Assembly: GCA_016875735.1 (NCBI GenBank)
Contig: VGOW01000031.1
Coordinates: 1-44,599 of the forward strand
Direction: 5' to 3'
DNA from: Chloroflexota bacterium
GTDB taxonomy: Bacteria > Chloroflexota > Anaerolineae > Anaerolineales > VGOW01
Length of the DNA stretch: 44,599 nt
A program made the translations under genes and the position numbers. The notes beneath the pieces are model-generated. The model had not been told where the DNA came from, did no database searches, and worked only from the letters and a program-made list of their open reading frames with translations. Positions 14,930 to 23,231 of this stretch are shown here, piece after piece; the first letter of the stretch is position 1; the number at the start of each line of letters is the position of its first letter.

Positions 14930-15844
14930 TCACTCGCTCAGGCGCCGCCCCTCGGGCACAATCCATCTTTCGGCGAGGGCGACGATGACGGCAAAGAGAA
15001 TGCCGAGCGCGGCGGCGCCGACGATGGAGGCATACAACTTTTCGGGGCCGCTGATGTAATAGTAACTGAAGGTGAGCAGCACTCGCCCCAGCCCATCCTG
15101 AATGCCCGATGGCAATTCGCCGACGATTGCGCCGATGACGCTGGCGGTGGCCGACACTTTGAGCGCGGTGAAGATATAGGGCAGTGCGGCAGGCAGGCGC
15201 AATTTGAGGAGTATCTGCATCTCCGACGCGGCATAGGAGCGCATGAGTTCAACGGCGGTGAGATTGGGTGAACGCAACCCTCGCAATGTGTTGATGGTGA
15301 CCGGGAAAAAAGTGAGATAGGCGGAAATGATGGACACCGACCACCACGCCGGCCAGTTGAGCCGCCCGCCCCAGATCACGATCATGGGCGCAATGGCAAG
15401 CAGGGGCACTGTCTGCGAGGCGACGATGTAGGGCATGAGACTGCGCTCGAAGAGAAGGAAGCGGCCAAAAATTGCGCCGAGCAAAAATCCGATGACGCTG
15501 CCCCCCACGAATCCCATGACGGCTTCCCGCCAGGTGAACAGCGCAGCCTTGAGGAGGATGACGAGCAGAATGTCTTCGCCGCCGCGGCGGGCCGGTTGAA
15601 GCAGTGATCCGCCAATCGTCCACAAGTGAGGCATCGATTTGTCGTCGGGGCGGATGGGGAGTTTGAGTGAAGTGAAGGGGACTTTGCCGCGCGTGGCTTG
15701 GCCGAGGGCTTTGTAGCCTTCCCACACGCCGCACAAGAGAAGGAGGATGAGCAGGAACGACGCGGCGCGGCGAAGAGCCAATCGCCACTGCGCGTCCCTC
15801 TGGTTTTCGTCTAATCCGAGTTCGACGGTTTGGGCAACGGTCAT
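14930..15844 (-). CDS. ABC transporter permease, second subunit
   Basis: A 304-residue permease of the same class as the one at 13234-14085. Membrane segments include AASFLLILLLLCGVWEGY (about 28-45), and the coupling loop is VELMRSYAASEMQILLKLRLPAALPYIFTALK. About 55 residues between the first membrane segment and the next (residues 46-100) form an outside loop longer than usual. It is the first transporter gene. Its ATG lies only ten bases after a TAGAAT -10 box and has no ribosome-binding site, so it is probably translated from a leaderless or nearly leaderless mRNA. Confidence 0.92.
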   Translation of the reverse strand: MTVAQTVELGLDENQRDAQWRLALRRAASFLLILLLLCGVWEGYKALGQATRGKVPFTSLKLPIRPDDKSMPHLWTIGGSLLQPARRGGEDILLVILLKAALFTWREAVMGFVGGSVIGFLLGAIFGRFLLFERSLMPYIVASQTVPLLAIAPMIVIWGGRLNWPAWWSVSIISAYLTFFPVTINTLRGLRSPNLTAVELMRSYAASEMQILLKLRLPAALPYIFTALKVSATASVIGAIVGELPSGIQDGLGRVLLTFSYYYISGPEKLYASIVGAAALGILFAVIVALAERWIVPEGRRLSE

Positions 15845-15854
15845 GTGCGGGGCT

Positions 15855-15882
15855 ATTCTATTCCGAAACAGGGCATAGTCAA
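15855..15882 (-). promoter_or_regulatory. Sigma-70-like promoter of the transporter/catabolic operon
   Basis: Minus-strand TTGACT (15877-15882), a 16-base spacer and TAGAAT (15855-15860). Transcription would start at about 15848, at most four bases before the permease ATG at 15844. Confidence 0.7.
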
Positions 15883-15944
15883 CGGTGATCGTTATGCGGC
15901 GCGGCGGATGATGGGTGGCGCAATTGTAGCACGCCCGCGCCGGG

Positions 15945-17198
15945 TTATGGACACTGGATCACTCCCTGCGCCCACAGGCATCCGCCGCAGGCCGGAAACA
16001 CATTGCCGACGCAGTCTTCTTCATTCGCCGTCGAGAGATCGCACCCGCCGCAGAAAGTGCACGGGGCAAACGCAAAACTCTGCACGCGAGCGCGGTAAGC
16101 AACGTAATCGGGGTCGAGCCACAACTCAGTGAGGCTCCGTTGGCGCACGTTGCCGACAGCGTGCCGCCGCGAGAGGCGTTGCTTGCCGTGCAGGTAACTC
16201 ATGTGGGTGTGCATAAGCGGCCAGCACGGGCTCACGTCGCCCGTCCACGATATGGTCATCGTGCCGCCTTCGATGAAGTTGCACACGTCGTTGGCCCCGC
16301 CCCAATTGTTCCCGGCGAAACTCACGTTGTACCCGCTGCTGAAGGCTTGGAACAACGCCTCGCGGGTGAGATCGTTGAAATCCATTTTGGGCAGGCTGAG
16401 GTGCGGCACGTGCGGCGTAGGCAGATAGGCAATGTCACGAAGAGTGCGGTCGTAGAGTCGGTCGCCCTGCATCTCTTCGGTGGCCGGCTGCAAATTGCTC
16501 ACCGAAAAATACTTCGCGCCCAGTTTGCGCCCCAGCCTCAGCACTTGAGGCAGATCGGCGATATTGCGTTTCATGGCCACAAAGGCAATGCCGATCTCCG
16601 GTTTGGGGTAATGACTGCCCGGCCTCAGCCTTCGGAAGCGGGTGACGTTCTCGATGACGGCCGGCAGTTCGGCGCCCATGCGCACGTCGGCATAACTCTC
16701 CGGCGTTGCGCCGTCAATCGAAACCCACAGCACATCCAGCCCGGCTCCGATCAGCTCTTTCGATTTCTTCTCGTTGAGGATCGTGCCGTTGGTGATCATT
16801 TCGACGCGCGCGCCGAGCGCCTTCACTTGCCGAATCCACTCGACCGTGCGTTGGTGGAACAACGGCTCGCCGATGCCGCCGAAGTACACAGTGGGAATCG
16901 GATCGAGGGCGCGCAGGCCGTCGAGGATGCGGGCGAATGTCTCATCCGACATGCGGCCCGTGGTCTCCTCCCACGCGTTGCGGAAGCAAGTGATGCAGTC
17001 GAGGTTGCAGGCGACGGTCGGCTCGACGTACACCTTCGCCAGATGAGTGACCGGGCGGTGCATTCGCACGTGGTGTTTATCGGGATCGAGCCGCACTTTT
17101 GCGCCCGGCTTCAACCCGTATTGCGCCGCCACGTCGGGCGGCATCACCAATCGCCCCTGCTCATCCACCTCGGCCCACAGCGTCGGTTTTGTGTACAT
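15945..17198 (-). CDS. Radical SAM protein with N-terminal AbrB-like domain and Cys-rich C-terminus
   Basis: A 417-residue radical SAM enzyme. Residues 1-45 resemble an AbrB/SpoVT swapped-hairpin domain (VDEQGRLVMPPDVAAQYGLKPGAKVRL). The SAM cluster is CNLDCITC (C64, C68, C71; Cx3Cx2C) followed by RNAWEE, with YFGGIGEPLFH and ITNGT as the glycine and substrate-side motifs. The C-terminus has a SPASM-like set of cysteines (CTFCGGCDLSTANEEDC ... CGGCLW). The AbrB plus CxxxCxxCxRNxW layout fits the group annotated as maturases of tungsten-cofactor oxidoreductases; I recall this from family descriptions and cannot confirm it here. No aldehyde ferredoxin oxidoreductase gene is in the window; the nearby cofactor enzyme is a Mo hydroxylase. 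GAGGTG precedes the ATG. Confidence 0.8.
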   Translation of the reverse strand: MYTKPTLWAEVDEQGRLVMPPDVAAQYGLKPGAKVRLDPDKHHVRMHRPVTHLAKVYVEPTVACNLDCITCFRNAWEETTGRMSDETFARILDGLRALDPIPTVYFGGIGEPLFHQRTVEWIRQVKALGARVEMITNGTILNEKKSKELIGAGLDVLWVSIDGATPESYADVRMGAELPAVIENVTRFRRLRPGSHYPKPEIGIAFVAMKRNIADLPQVLRLGRKLGAKYFSVSNLQPATEEMQGDRLYDRTLRDIAYLPTPHVPHLSLPKMDFNDLTREALFQAFSSGYNVSFAGNNWGGANDVCNFIEGGTMTISWTGDVSPCWPLMHTHMSYLHGKQRLSRRHAVGNVRQRSLTELWLDPDYVAYRARVQSFAFAPCTFCGGCDLSTANEEDCVGNVFPACGGCLWAQGVIQCP

Positions 17199-17236
17199 CG
17201 ATCACCTCATCGGGCTGTAATTGCGCGCAGAAGAAG

Positions 17237-17334
17237 GGGAACGCGGATGACGCTGAAAAATCGGATGAACGCTGATTCTTTTGATCAAAGTGATCAGCGT
17301 CCATCCTATCAAATCTGCGTTTATCAGCGTTCCC
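17237..17334. repeat. Long hairpin repeat (GGGAACGCGGATGACGCTGA family)
   Basis: The ends GGGAACGC (17237-17244) and GCGTTCCC (17327-17334) pair, and the inside repeats GATGAACGCTGATT and its partner GATCAGCGTCCATC. It lies between the RRM gene and the radical SAM gene with no coding signal of its own. Confidence 0.85.
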
Positions 17335-17368
17335 AGTAACGTGTTTGCGTAACCGATAAACCTGTCCG

Positions 17369-17404
17369 AAAAAGAAACCGACGGAGATGTTGCCCTCCGT
17401 CGGT
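17369..17404 (-). terminator. Intrinsic terminator of the RRM gene
   Basis: On the minus strand ACCGACGGAG, an 8-base loop and CTCCGTCGGT form a perfect 10-base stem followed by TTTCTTTTT. It lies 45 bases after the RRM gene stop. Confidence 0.88.
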
Positions 17405-17448
17405 ATGCCAATGTTGCGGGCCATGGCCCGCGGTGTGCTGACGATGGG

Positions 17449-17793
17449 TCAGAACGAGCGGCGTTTGTTTCCGCCGCGGCGGTCGCGGTCGCGATCGCGT
17501 TGCCCGCCGCGGCGGTCGCCCCAACTGCCGCCGCCGGTGCGCGGCCGCTCTTCGCGCGGGCGGGCCTCGTTCACCGTGAGCGTGCGCCCGCCGAATTCTT
17601 TGCCGTTCATGGCGGCGATGGCGGCCTGCGCTTCGTTCTTCTCCGGCATTTCCACGAAACCGAAGCCGCGCGATTCGCCGGTGAACTTGTCTTTGATAAT
17701 GGAGGCTGAACTCACGCGGCCAAAGGCCTCGAATGCCGTCCGCAGTTCATCCTCGGTGGTTGCGCGCGGCAAGTTTCCAACATAGATATTCAT
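17449..17793 (-). CDS. Single-RRM RNA-binding protein with Arg/Gly-rich tail
   Basis: A 114-residue RNA-binding protein. RNP2 is IYVGNL (residues 3-8) and RNP1 is SRGFGFVEM (about 41-49); the tail after residue 80 is Arg/Gly/Asp-rich (RPRTGGGSWGDRRGGQRDRD) and ends NKRRSF. Such proteins in cyanobacteria and Chloroflexi resemble eukaryotic glycine-rich RNA-binding proteins, and several cyanobacterial ones are cold-induced RNA chaperones. The ATG at 17793 has AGGAG six bases before it. It has a strong terminator (17369-17404) and a long, structured leader, so it is a monocistronic gene that may be controlled after transcription. Confidence 0.93.
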   Translation of the reverse strand: MNIYVGNLPRATTEDELRTAFEAFGRVSSASIIKDKFTGESRGFGFVEMPEKNEAQAAIAAMNGKEFGGRTLTVNEARPREERPRTGGGSWGDRRGGQRDRDRDRRGGNKRRSF

Positions 17794-17907
17794 CGTTCTC
17801 TCCTGAGTGAGTGAGGTTCCACAGTCGCCAGCCATGCCACATCATGTTATGAGGGCGGAACCTTGCCTCTCACTTTCTGCCACGCTGACACCGACGCTCG
17901 CAGTATA
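17794..17907 (-). promoter_or_regulatory. Putative promoter and long structured leader of the RRM gene
   Basis: A minus-strand TATACT box (17902-17907) lies about 110 bases before the ATG; no clear -35 is seen. Within the leader, AGGTTCC and GGAACCT stretches (around 17812-17818 and 17863-17870) are complementary and could fold the leader into a long hairpin. Whether it senses temperature is unknown. Confidence 0.45.
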
Positions 17908-17954
17908 GCCGAGAGTGGGAATTTGCGCTACGGTTTCACCGGGTTTACCGGTTC

Positions 17955-17987
17955 AGGTGACAGTCACTTCAAAAGTGACTGTCACCT
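17955..17987. repeat. Perfect 15-base hairpin after the FAD/Fe-S oxidoreductase gene
   Basis: AGGTGACAGTCACTT (17955-17969), a 3-base loop and AAGTGACTGTCACCT (17973-17987). It starts three bases after the stop codon of the 2.9-kb oxidoreductase gene, so it probably marks the mRNA 3' end; there is no U-tract. Confidence 0.9.
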
Positions 17988-17990
17988 CAA

Positions 17991-20936
17991 CTACTCCACC
18001 GCCTCCGCCAGCAACTCAATGGGATGTTTGGCCTCGCGGCGCGCGCCGTATGCGATCTGATGGCGGCACGACATGCCGGAGGCGGCGATGGCCGTCGCCG
18101 GCTCCGCCGCCCGAACCGCCGGAAACAATCGCTCCTCGCCGATGGCTTGCGAAATTTCGTAGTGCTCGACCTCGTAACCGAACGACCCGGCCATGCCGCA
18201 ACAACCGGAGTCGATCTCCTTCACTTCCCAGCCGGGCAGACTCAGCATCGTCTTCAAATGGCTCGTGCCGGTGAGCGCCTTTTGATAGCAGTGGCCGTGC
18301 AATAAAACTTTCTGCGGAGTCTTCTTCCAATTGATCTTCAATTGTCCCTCTGCCGATAACTTCGCAAGAAACTCTTCGATCATCATCGCCTTCCCGGCTA
18401 CCGCCCTCGCCCGCGAGTCGCCGGGAAGCAGATCGAGATACTCATCGCGCAGGGTGAGCAGGCACGATGGCTCAAGCCCGATGATGGGGAGGCCCTGCTC
18501 CGCAAACGCCGCCAGCACGCTCACGTTTCGAGCGGCGGCGTCCTTTGCCGCATCGAGCAACCCTTTCGAGATCATCGGTCGGCCACAGCATCCGTGATCG
18601 GCCAGCATCACGTTGTATCCGGCGGCCTCCAGCACCCGAACGGCGGCCACCCCAATTTCGGGATGATTGAAGTTGGTGAAGGTGTCGGCGAAGAGGATCA
18701 CCGATTGCTGATTGCCGATTGCTGATTGCTGATTGCGCGAAGCAACCCATTGGCGAAAGGTTTGAGCAGCGAACGGGGGGAGTGTGCGCTGATGAGCGAT
18801 GCTCAACAGTTTCTCGTTGAGCCAGCGCGTCGGGGCGAGATTCATGATCGGGTTGGCGAGGGGCGCGAAGCGATGCGCGAGATTCGAGAGGGCGTGAATG
18901 TTGGCGAAGAGCCGCGAGCGCAGGGGCACGCCGTTGGCGGCTTGATACTGCGCCAGAAATTCGTATTTGATTTTCGCCATGTCCACGCCCGAAGGGCACT
19001 CGGCCTTGCAGCCTTTGCACTCGAGGCAGAGGTCGAGCACGGCGCGCATTCTCTGCGAAGTGAATTCGGAGGGCGGCAGGCGGCCCGAGAGCGCGGCGCG
19101 CAGTGCGTTGGCCCGCCCGCGAGTCGAGTGCTCCTCCTCGCGCGTTGCCATATACGATGGGCACATCGTGCCGGTGGCTTGCCGACACGCGCCCTGCCCG
19201 TTGCACTGTTCCACCGCCGCCGCAAAGCCGCCTTCAGAGTCAAAGTTCAATCGTGTGTTGAGTTGAATAGTTTTGTGATCCGCGCCGTAGCGCAGGTTCT
19301 CGGTGAGATCGGGCGCATCCACGATCTTTCCGGGATTGAGCCGCCCCTTCGGATCGAACAACCGCTTCACTTCGCGGAACGCGCCGTAGAGTTCCGGCCC
19401 GAACAGTTTTCCGTTCCACACCGAGCGCGAGAGTCCGTCGCCGTGCTCGCCGCTCATCGCCCCGCCCATGGCAATCACCACTTCGATCACCTCCGCGCCG
19501 ATGGCGCGCATCGTGGCGATGCCTTGAGCAGATTTGAGGCTGATGACCGGGCGAATGTGCAAACAGCCCGCCGAGGCGTGAGCATAATACGCCGAACCGA
19601 CCCCGTGCCCGGCGAAGATGCGCTCGACGGCGCGAACGTATTCGCCCAATCGATCCACCGGCACGGCCACATCTTCCATGAACGACAGGGGCTTCGCCTC
19701 GCCGCGCATAGCCTGCAACAAGCCCAACCCAACCTTGCGCACGCCCCACACATTGGCCTGCTGTTGCGCGGTGATCGCCCGCACGAACGTTTGCGACGCG
19801 CCCGACGCGCGAAGGTGATTTTCGAGAGCCTCGATCTGCGAAATGAGATGCGAGTCGGAGTCCCCGTAGAATTCGACGATGAGGATCGCCGCCGGATGGC
19901 CGACGATGAAATTGAGCTGCCGGGCATAGGCCGGAACCGAGCGCGTGAGATCGATCATCACTTTGTCGATCAACTCGATGGCCGCCGGTTTGCATTCGAG
20001 AATGGACGGCGCGGCATCGGCGGCGACGGCCACCGAGTCGAAGTGGACGACGCACAGTGCGGTCATCTTCGGGCGCGGCACGAGGTTAAGTTTGGCTTCG
20101 GTGAGCACGGCCAGCGTGCCTTCGGCGCTCACCATCAGTTTGGCGAGATTGAAGCCGGGCGCGAGCGGATACGGTTGGGGCGAGTACCAACCGGCGGGGC
20201 GAGTGGCGGCGAACCCGTGCGGCGGCAAAAGATAGTTGAGCGAATATCCCGATGCGCGCCGCCACGTTTTCGGGTAACGTTCGCGAATGGTTGAGTCATA
20301 TTGAGCCACGAGCGCAGTGACGCCGCGATACAGTTCGCTCTCCCGATCGCCCGCCGACATTTTGGCTTGCAGAACGGCGCGGTCGAGCGCGGCAAAATGC
20401 GCGGGCGTGCCGTCGTCGAGAAACACGTCGGTCTCCAAAACATGATCGGCGGTCATGCCGTACAGCATCGAATGCGCGCCGGTGGAGTTGTTGGAGATCA
20501 TGCCGCCGACCGTGGCCCGATTCGACGAGGCCGGTTCAGTGCCGAACATGAGTCCGTGCGGTTTCGCCGCCGCGTTGAGCGCGTCGCACACCACGCCCGG
20601 TTGCGCGCGCACCCAGCCTTCTTCGGCGTTGATCTCGACGATGTTTCGCATGTGCTTCGAGAAATCGATCACCACGGCGGTGTTCACGCACTGCCCGGCG
20701 AGGCTCGACCCGCCGCCGCGCGCCAGCACCGGCGCGTTGTGCTTTCCGGCGATCTCGATAACGGCTTGCACATCGTCGCTACTGCGCGGCAGAACAACGC
20801 CGAGCGGCTCCATTTGATACGCGCTGGCGTCGGTGCTGTAGAGAACGCGCGAGTACGGATCGAAGCGCACTTCGCCGCTCACGGCGCGGGCGAGGTCGGC
20901 GGCGAGTTCGGTGGCGAGGGTTGAGGCAAGAGACAT
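17991..20936 (-). CDS. YdiJ-like FAD-binding oxidase fused to Fe-S/CCG domain (D-2-hydroxy acid dehydrogenase type)
   Basis: A 981-residue fusion in the D-lactate/D-2-hydroxyglutarate dehydrogenase group (E. coli YdiJ is about 1018 residues). Order: FAD_binding_4 domain (LARGGGSSLAGQCVNTAVVIDFSKHMRN and VGGMISNNSTGAHSMLYG, about residues 40-240); FAD-oxidase C domain (about 280-550, with SGEHGDGLSRS and FDPKGRLNPGKI); two ferredoxin-like cysteine sets (CNGQGACRQATGTMCPSY near 580 and CLECKGCKAECPSG near 640); and two CCG motifs (GCCGRPM near 782 and SGCCGMAGSFGYE near 912). It oxidises a 2-hydroxy acid and passes electrons to Fe-S centres and then a quinone or similar. GGAG precedes the ATG. 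A (GATTGCT)-type heptamer repeat (18703-18737) is read as QQSAIGNQQS between the Fe-S and CCG domains. Confidence 0.92.
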   Translation of the reverse strand: MSLASTLATELAADLARAVSGEVRFDPYSRVLYSTDASAYQMEPLGVVLPRSSDDVQAVIEIAGKHNAPVLARGGGSSLAGQCVNTAVVIDFSKHMRNIVEINAEEGWVRAQPGVVCDALNAAAKPHGLMFGTEPASSNRATVGGMISNNSTGAHSMLYGMTADHVLETDVFLDDGTPAHFAALDRAVLQAKMSAGDRESELYRGVTALVAQYDSTIRERYPKTWRRASGYSLNYLLPPHGFAATRPAGWYSPQPYPLAPGFNLAKLMVSAEGTLAVLTEAKLNLVPRPKMTALCVVHFDSVAVAADAAPSILECKPAAIELIDKVMIDLTRSVPAYARQLNFIVGHPAAILIVEFYGDSDSHLISQIEALENHLRASGASQTFVRAITAQQQANVWGVRKVGLGLLQAMRGEAKPLSFMEDVAVPVDRLGEYVRAVERIFAGHGVGSAYYAHASAGCLHIRPVISLKSAQGIATMRAIGAEVIEVVIAMGGAMSGEHGDGLSRSVWNGKLFGPELYGAFREVKRLFDPKGRLNPGKIVDAPDLTENLRYGADHKTIQLNTRLNFDSEGGFAAAVEQCNGQGACRQATGTMCPSYMATREEEHSTRGRANALRAALSGRLPPSEFTSQRMRAVLDLCLECKGCKAECPSGVDMAKIKYEFLAQYQAANGVPLRSRLFANIHALSNLAHRFAPLANPIMNLAPTRWLNEKLLSIAHQRTLPPFAAQTFRQWVASRNQQSAIGNQQSVILFADTFTNFNHPEIGVAAVRVLEAAGYNVMLADHGCCGRPMISKGLLDAAKDAAARNVSVLAAFAEQGLPIIGLEPSCLLTLRDEYLDLLPGDSRARAVAGKAMMIEEFLAKLSAEGQLKINWKKTPQKVLLHGHCYQKALTGTSHLKTMLSLPGWEVKEIDSGCCGMAGSFGYEVEHYEISQAIGEERLFPAVRAAEPATAIAASGMSCRHQIAYGARREAKHPIELLAEAVE
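18703..18737. repeat. Perfect-register heptamer array inside the oxidoreductase gene
   Basis: GATTGCT, GATTGCC, GATTGCT, GATTGCT, GATTGCG in direct succession (35 bases). It encodes a Gln/Asn/Ser linker between two folded domains. This is the cleanest heptamer array in the window. Confidence 0.92.
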
Positions 20937-20988
20937 GGCTGGCTCCTTTTTGTTGTGATTGTACTCGCATCTTCTGTCCAGGTTGGGC

Positions 20989-20994
20989 TAAAAT
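20989..20994 (+). promoter_or_regulatory. -10 box of the restriction-modification operon
   Basis: TAAAAT ends six bases before the ATG at 21001, so the transcript would begin at or next to the start codon. No convincing -35 lies 16-18 bases upstream, and no ribosome-binding site precedes the ATG. Confidence 0.55.
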
Positions 20995-21000
20995 ACAGCT

Positions 21001-21969
21001 ATGACCAAAACCCAAGAGACTATCGATCTTGTGAAACAATGGTGGAATTCCCTGACCCCCATCAAACAGAACAACAATCTTCCCGCCAAAGGGACTGTGG
21101 CAGGCGCTTTAGTGGTTCTCGAAACCCTGAAGGTCAAATACGTTCTTGACATCGATCAGCATAGAGCGAAGGGCCAGTCGCAAATCAAAGGGGTAGGCAA
21201 AGCACGTGTCCAAAAGATACTTGCAGAATTCGGAGAAATGCGTGATTTCCTAAAAGAAGGCGGGCGAACAAATCGCGGCTTGGCAGGTGATGTAGCAAAA
21301 CTACTTGATGCGCTGAGTTCAGCGGCTCTTGAGCCTTTGCCGCCAGACACAAGAAATGGAATCTTGACAGAAGTTCAAGGGTTTCTGGTTGGCAAGGTCA
21401 GCGAATATTTCAGCCGAGAGCGCGTCAAGATTATTTACGACCCATCGACCACTGCATGGCAATCAATACACGACATACTTGAATCAGCCAAAGAAGTTGG
21501 CAAAGAAGGGCCGGTGGCGCAATATCTCGTTGGCGCGAAACTTGCTTTGAGGTTCCCAAGCTTCAATATCAGAAATGATATTTCCAGCGCACAGGATGAA
21601 CTGTCGGGCAGTCCCGGCGACTTTTTGGTAAGCGACACCGTGTTTCATGTCACAGTTGCGCCAACCCCTGGTCACTTTGAGAAATGCAAACGAAACGTCG
21701 AAATGGGCTATAACGTCTATCTGCTAGTGCCCGACAGGATACTGGTGGGAACACGCCAAAATGTGGAAGACTTTCTCCCCAAGCAGATTACAACTCAATC
21801 CATTGAATCTTTTGTGGCGCAGAATCTTGAGGAATTATCGCGATTCTCAAAGGGCGAACTTGTAAGCGGCTTTCGGCAGCTCTTGGAGGAATACAACGAC
21901 AGAGTCGATCAAGTTGAGCCGGACAAGTCAATGTTAATCGAGCTGCCGCGAAACCTGCAAAGCCAATGA
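21001..21969 (+). CDS. Putative type II restriction endonuclease (DUF4928-like) with helix-hairpin-helix
   Basis: A 322-residue protein, first gene of an R-M operon: its TGA overlaps the methyltransferase ATG by four bases. Residues 58-80 (GQSQIKGVGKARVQKILAEFG) look like a helix-hairpin-helix DNA-binding unit. Residues about 205-250 contain SGSPGDFLVSDTVFHVTVAPTPGHFEKCKRN followed by YLLVPDRILVG; an acidic residue followed by hydrophobic strands is compatible with a divergent nuclease core, but I see no standard PD-(D/E)XK triad. The length and the FHVTVAP block resemble DUF4928 proteins found beside C5 methyltransferases; that match is from memory. Base composition is much AT-richer than the flanks, as in the next two genes. 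Endonuclease function rests mainly on context. Confidence 0.65.
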   Translation: MTKTQETIDLVKQWWNSLTPIKQNNNLPAKGTVAGALVVLETLKVKYVLDIDQHRAKGQSQIKGVGKARVQKILAEFGEMRDFLKEGGRTNRGLAGDVAKLLDALSSAALEPLPPDTRNGILTEVQGFLVGKVSEYFSRERVKIIYDPSTTAWQSIHDILESAKEVGKEGPVAQYLVGAKLALRFPSFNIRNDISSAQDELSGSPGDFLVSDTVFHVTVAPTPGHFEKCKRNVEMGYNVYLLVPDRILVGTRQNVEDFLPKQITTQSIESFVAQNLEELSRFSKGELVSGFRQLLEEYNDRVDQVEPDKSMLIELPRNLQSQ

Positions 21970-23231
21970 GGCAGAGCACATATGTCCATCCCGTCAAAGA
22001 TGTCGCTCCAAAAAGGAGTGTTCATGCGGCCGCGCCTGCTCGTGGGTTGCCTCTCACTGTGGCAGAGTATTTCGCTGGTATTGGGTTAGTCAAAATGGGC
22101 CTACAGCCTCACGGTTGGCAAGTGGCTTTTGCTAATGACATCTCGGAAAAGAAGCATGAAATGTATCAAGCATTTTTCCCAGATGCCGAGGCGAGCTATA
22201 TCGTGAGCAACATCTTTGGAATTGACCCTGCTACGGTGCCTTTAACTACTCTAGCGACTTGTTCATTTCCTTGCATTGATCTCTCGCTTGCAGGGAACAT
22301 GAATGGCATGATAAACGGCGATCACTCAAGCGCATTTTGGGGGTTCATCAAAATCCTGAGGGCGCAGGGGAATTTCGCGCCGCCTCTGATTCTTGTCGAA
22401 AACGTTCCCGGTTGGCTGTACTCCAATAACGGGAAAGACTTCAGAGTGACTGTTCAAGCGCTCAATGACCTTGGATACGCTTGTGACGTTTTCATTTTAG
22501 ATGCTCTGAGATTCACCCCTCAAAGTCGATTGCGCATCTTTCTTGTTGGGACGAAACTTTCAGGCGCCCCCACCACCGCTGAATTGATATTAACACGACC
22601 AAAATCTTTGCTATCCAGCCAACTCAAAAAGAGCATTATCGCCAACAAGGATTTAGGATGGTTCTATAACGAGATCCCTGAACCGCCGCCTCTCAATTCC
22701 AGCGGTCTAGCAAAAGTGATCGAGCGCATGAGCGATTCGGACAGCCGCTGGTGGCCAGAAGAAGAGACTAATCGCCATCTAGCAATGATGAAGGAGTCGC
22801 ACCGCGAAAGAGTCGCTGAACTCACGCAGGGCAAGCATTTATCTTACCGGACCTTCTTTCGTAGACGACGCGAAGGGCAGCAACGGGCGGAAGTTAGAGA
22901 TGATGATTTGTCGGGTTGCCTGCGCACCGCAGTCGGCGGCAGCGGCAAACAGTTTTTGATAAGGGCGGGCAAGGGCTGCGTCAAAATGCGGGCCATGACG
23001 CCGAGAGAGTATGCGCGTCTGCAAGGGGTTCCCGACAGATATCCCATCACTGTAAATGGCGTACAAGCTCTGACTGGGTTCGGTGACGCCGTATGCGTGC
23101 CCGCGATTTCTTGGATTGCTGAACACATTCTAAATCCACTGGCTGAACATGGCTCGCCGCAATTCAGCCAAGAATTGCCGACCACACAACTCTTTCTTCT
23201 AGAGAATGGGCGACAATCTCAAACCCGCTGA
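21966..23231 (+). CDS. DNA (cytosine-5) methyltransferase
   Basis: A 421-residue C5 methyltransferase that would protect the host site of this R-M system. Motif I is AEYFAGIGLVKMGL (about 33-46), motif IV with the catalytic cysteine C103 is CSFPCIDLSLAG, motif VI is LVENVPGW (E145), and motif VIII is QSRLRIF (about 186-192). Motifs IX/X are MTPREYARLQGVPD and ALTGFGDAVCVPAISW (D in place of the usual N of GNAV). The target-recognition region lies about 210-310; the target sequence cannot be read from it. It overlaps the endonuclease gene by four bases and the Vsr gene by 26. About 35 residues precede motif I, slightly long. Confidence 0.93.
   Translation: MRQSTYVHPVKDVAPKRSVHAAAPARGLPLTVAEYFAGIGLVKMGLQPHGWQVAFANDISEKKHEMYQAFFPDAEASYIVSNIFGIDPATVPLTTLATCSFPCIDLSLAGNMNGMINGDHSSAFWGFIKILRAQGNFAPPLILVENVPGWLYSNNGKDFRVTVQALNDLGYACDVFILDALRFTPQSRLRIFLVGTKLSGAPTTAELILTRPKSLLSSQLKKSIIANKDLGWFYNEIPEPPPLNSSGLAKVIERMSDSDSRWWPEEETNRHLAMMKESHRERVAELTQGKHLSYRTFFRRRREGQQRAEVRDDDLSGCLRTAVGGSGKQFLIRAGKGCVKMRAMTPREYARLQGVPDRYPITVNGVQALTGFGDAVCVPAISWIAEHILNPLAEHGSPQFSQELPTTQLFLLENGRQSQTR

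Noticed and set aside
18726-20294. 522-codon plus-strand frame inside the FAD/Fe-S oxidoreductase gene
   Set aside because: Shadow of a well-supported 981-residue enzyme.
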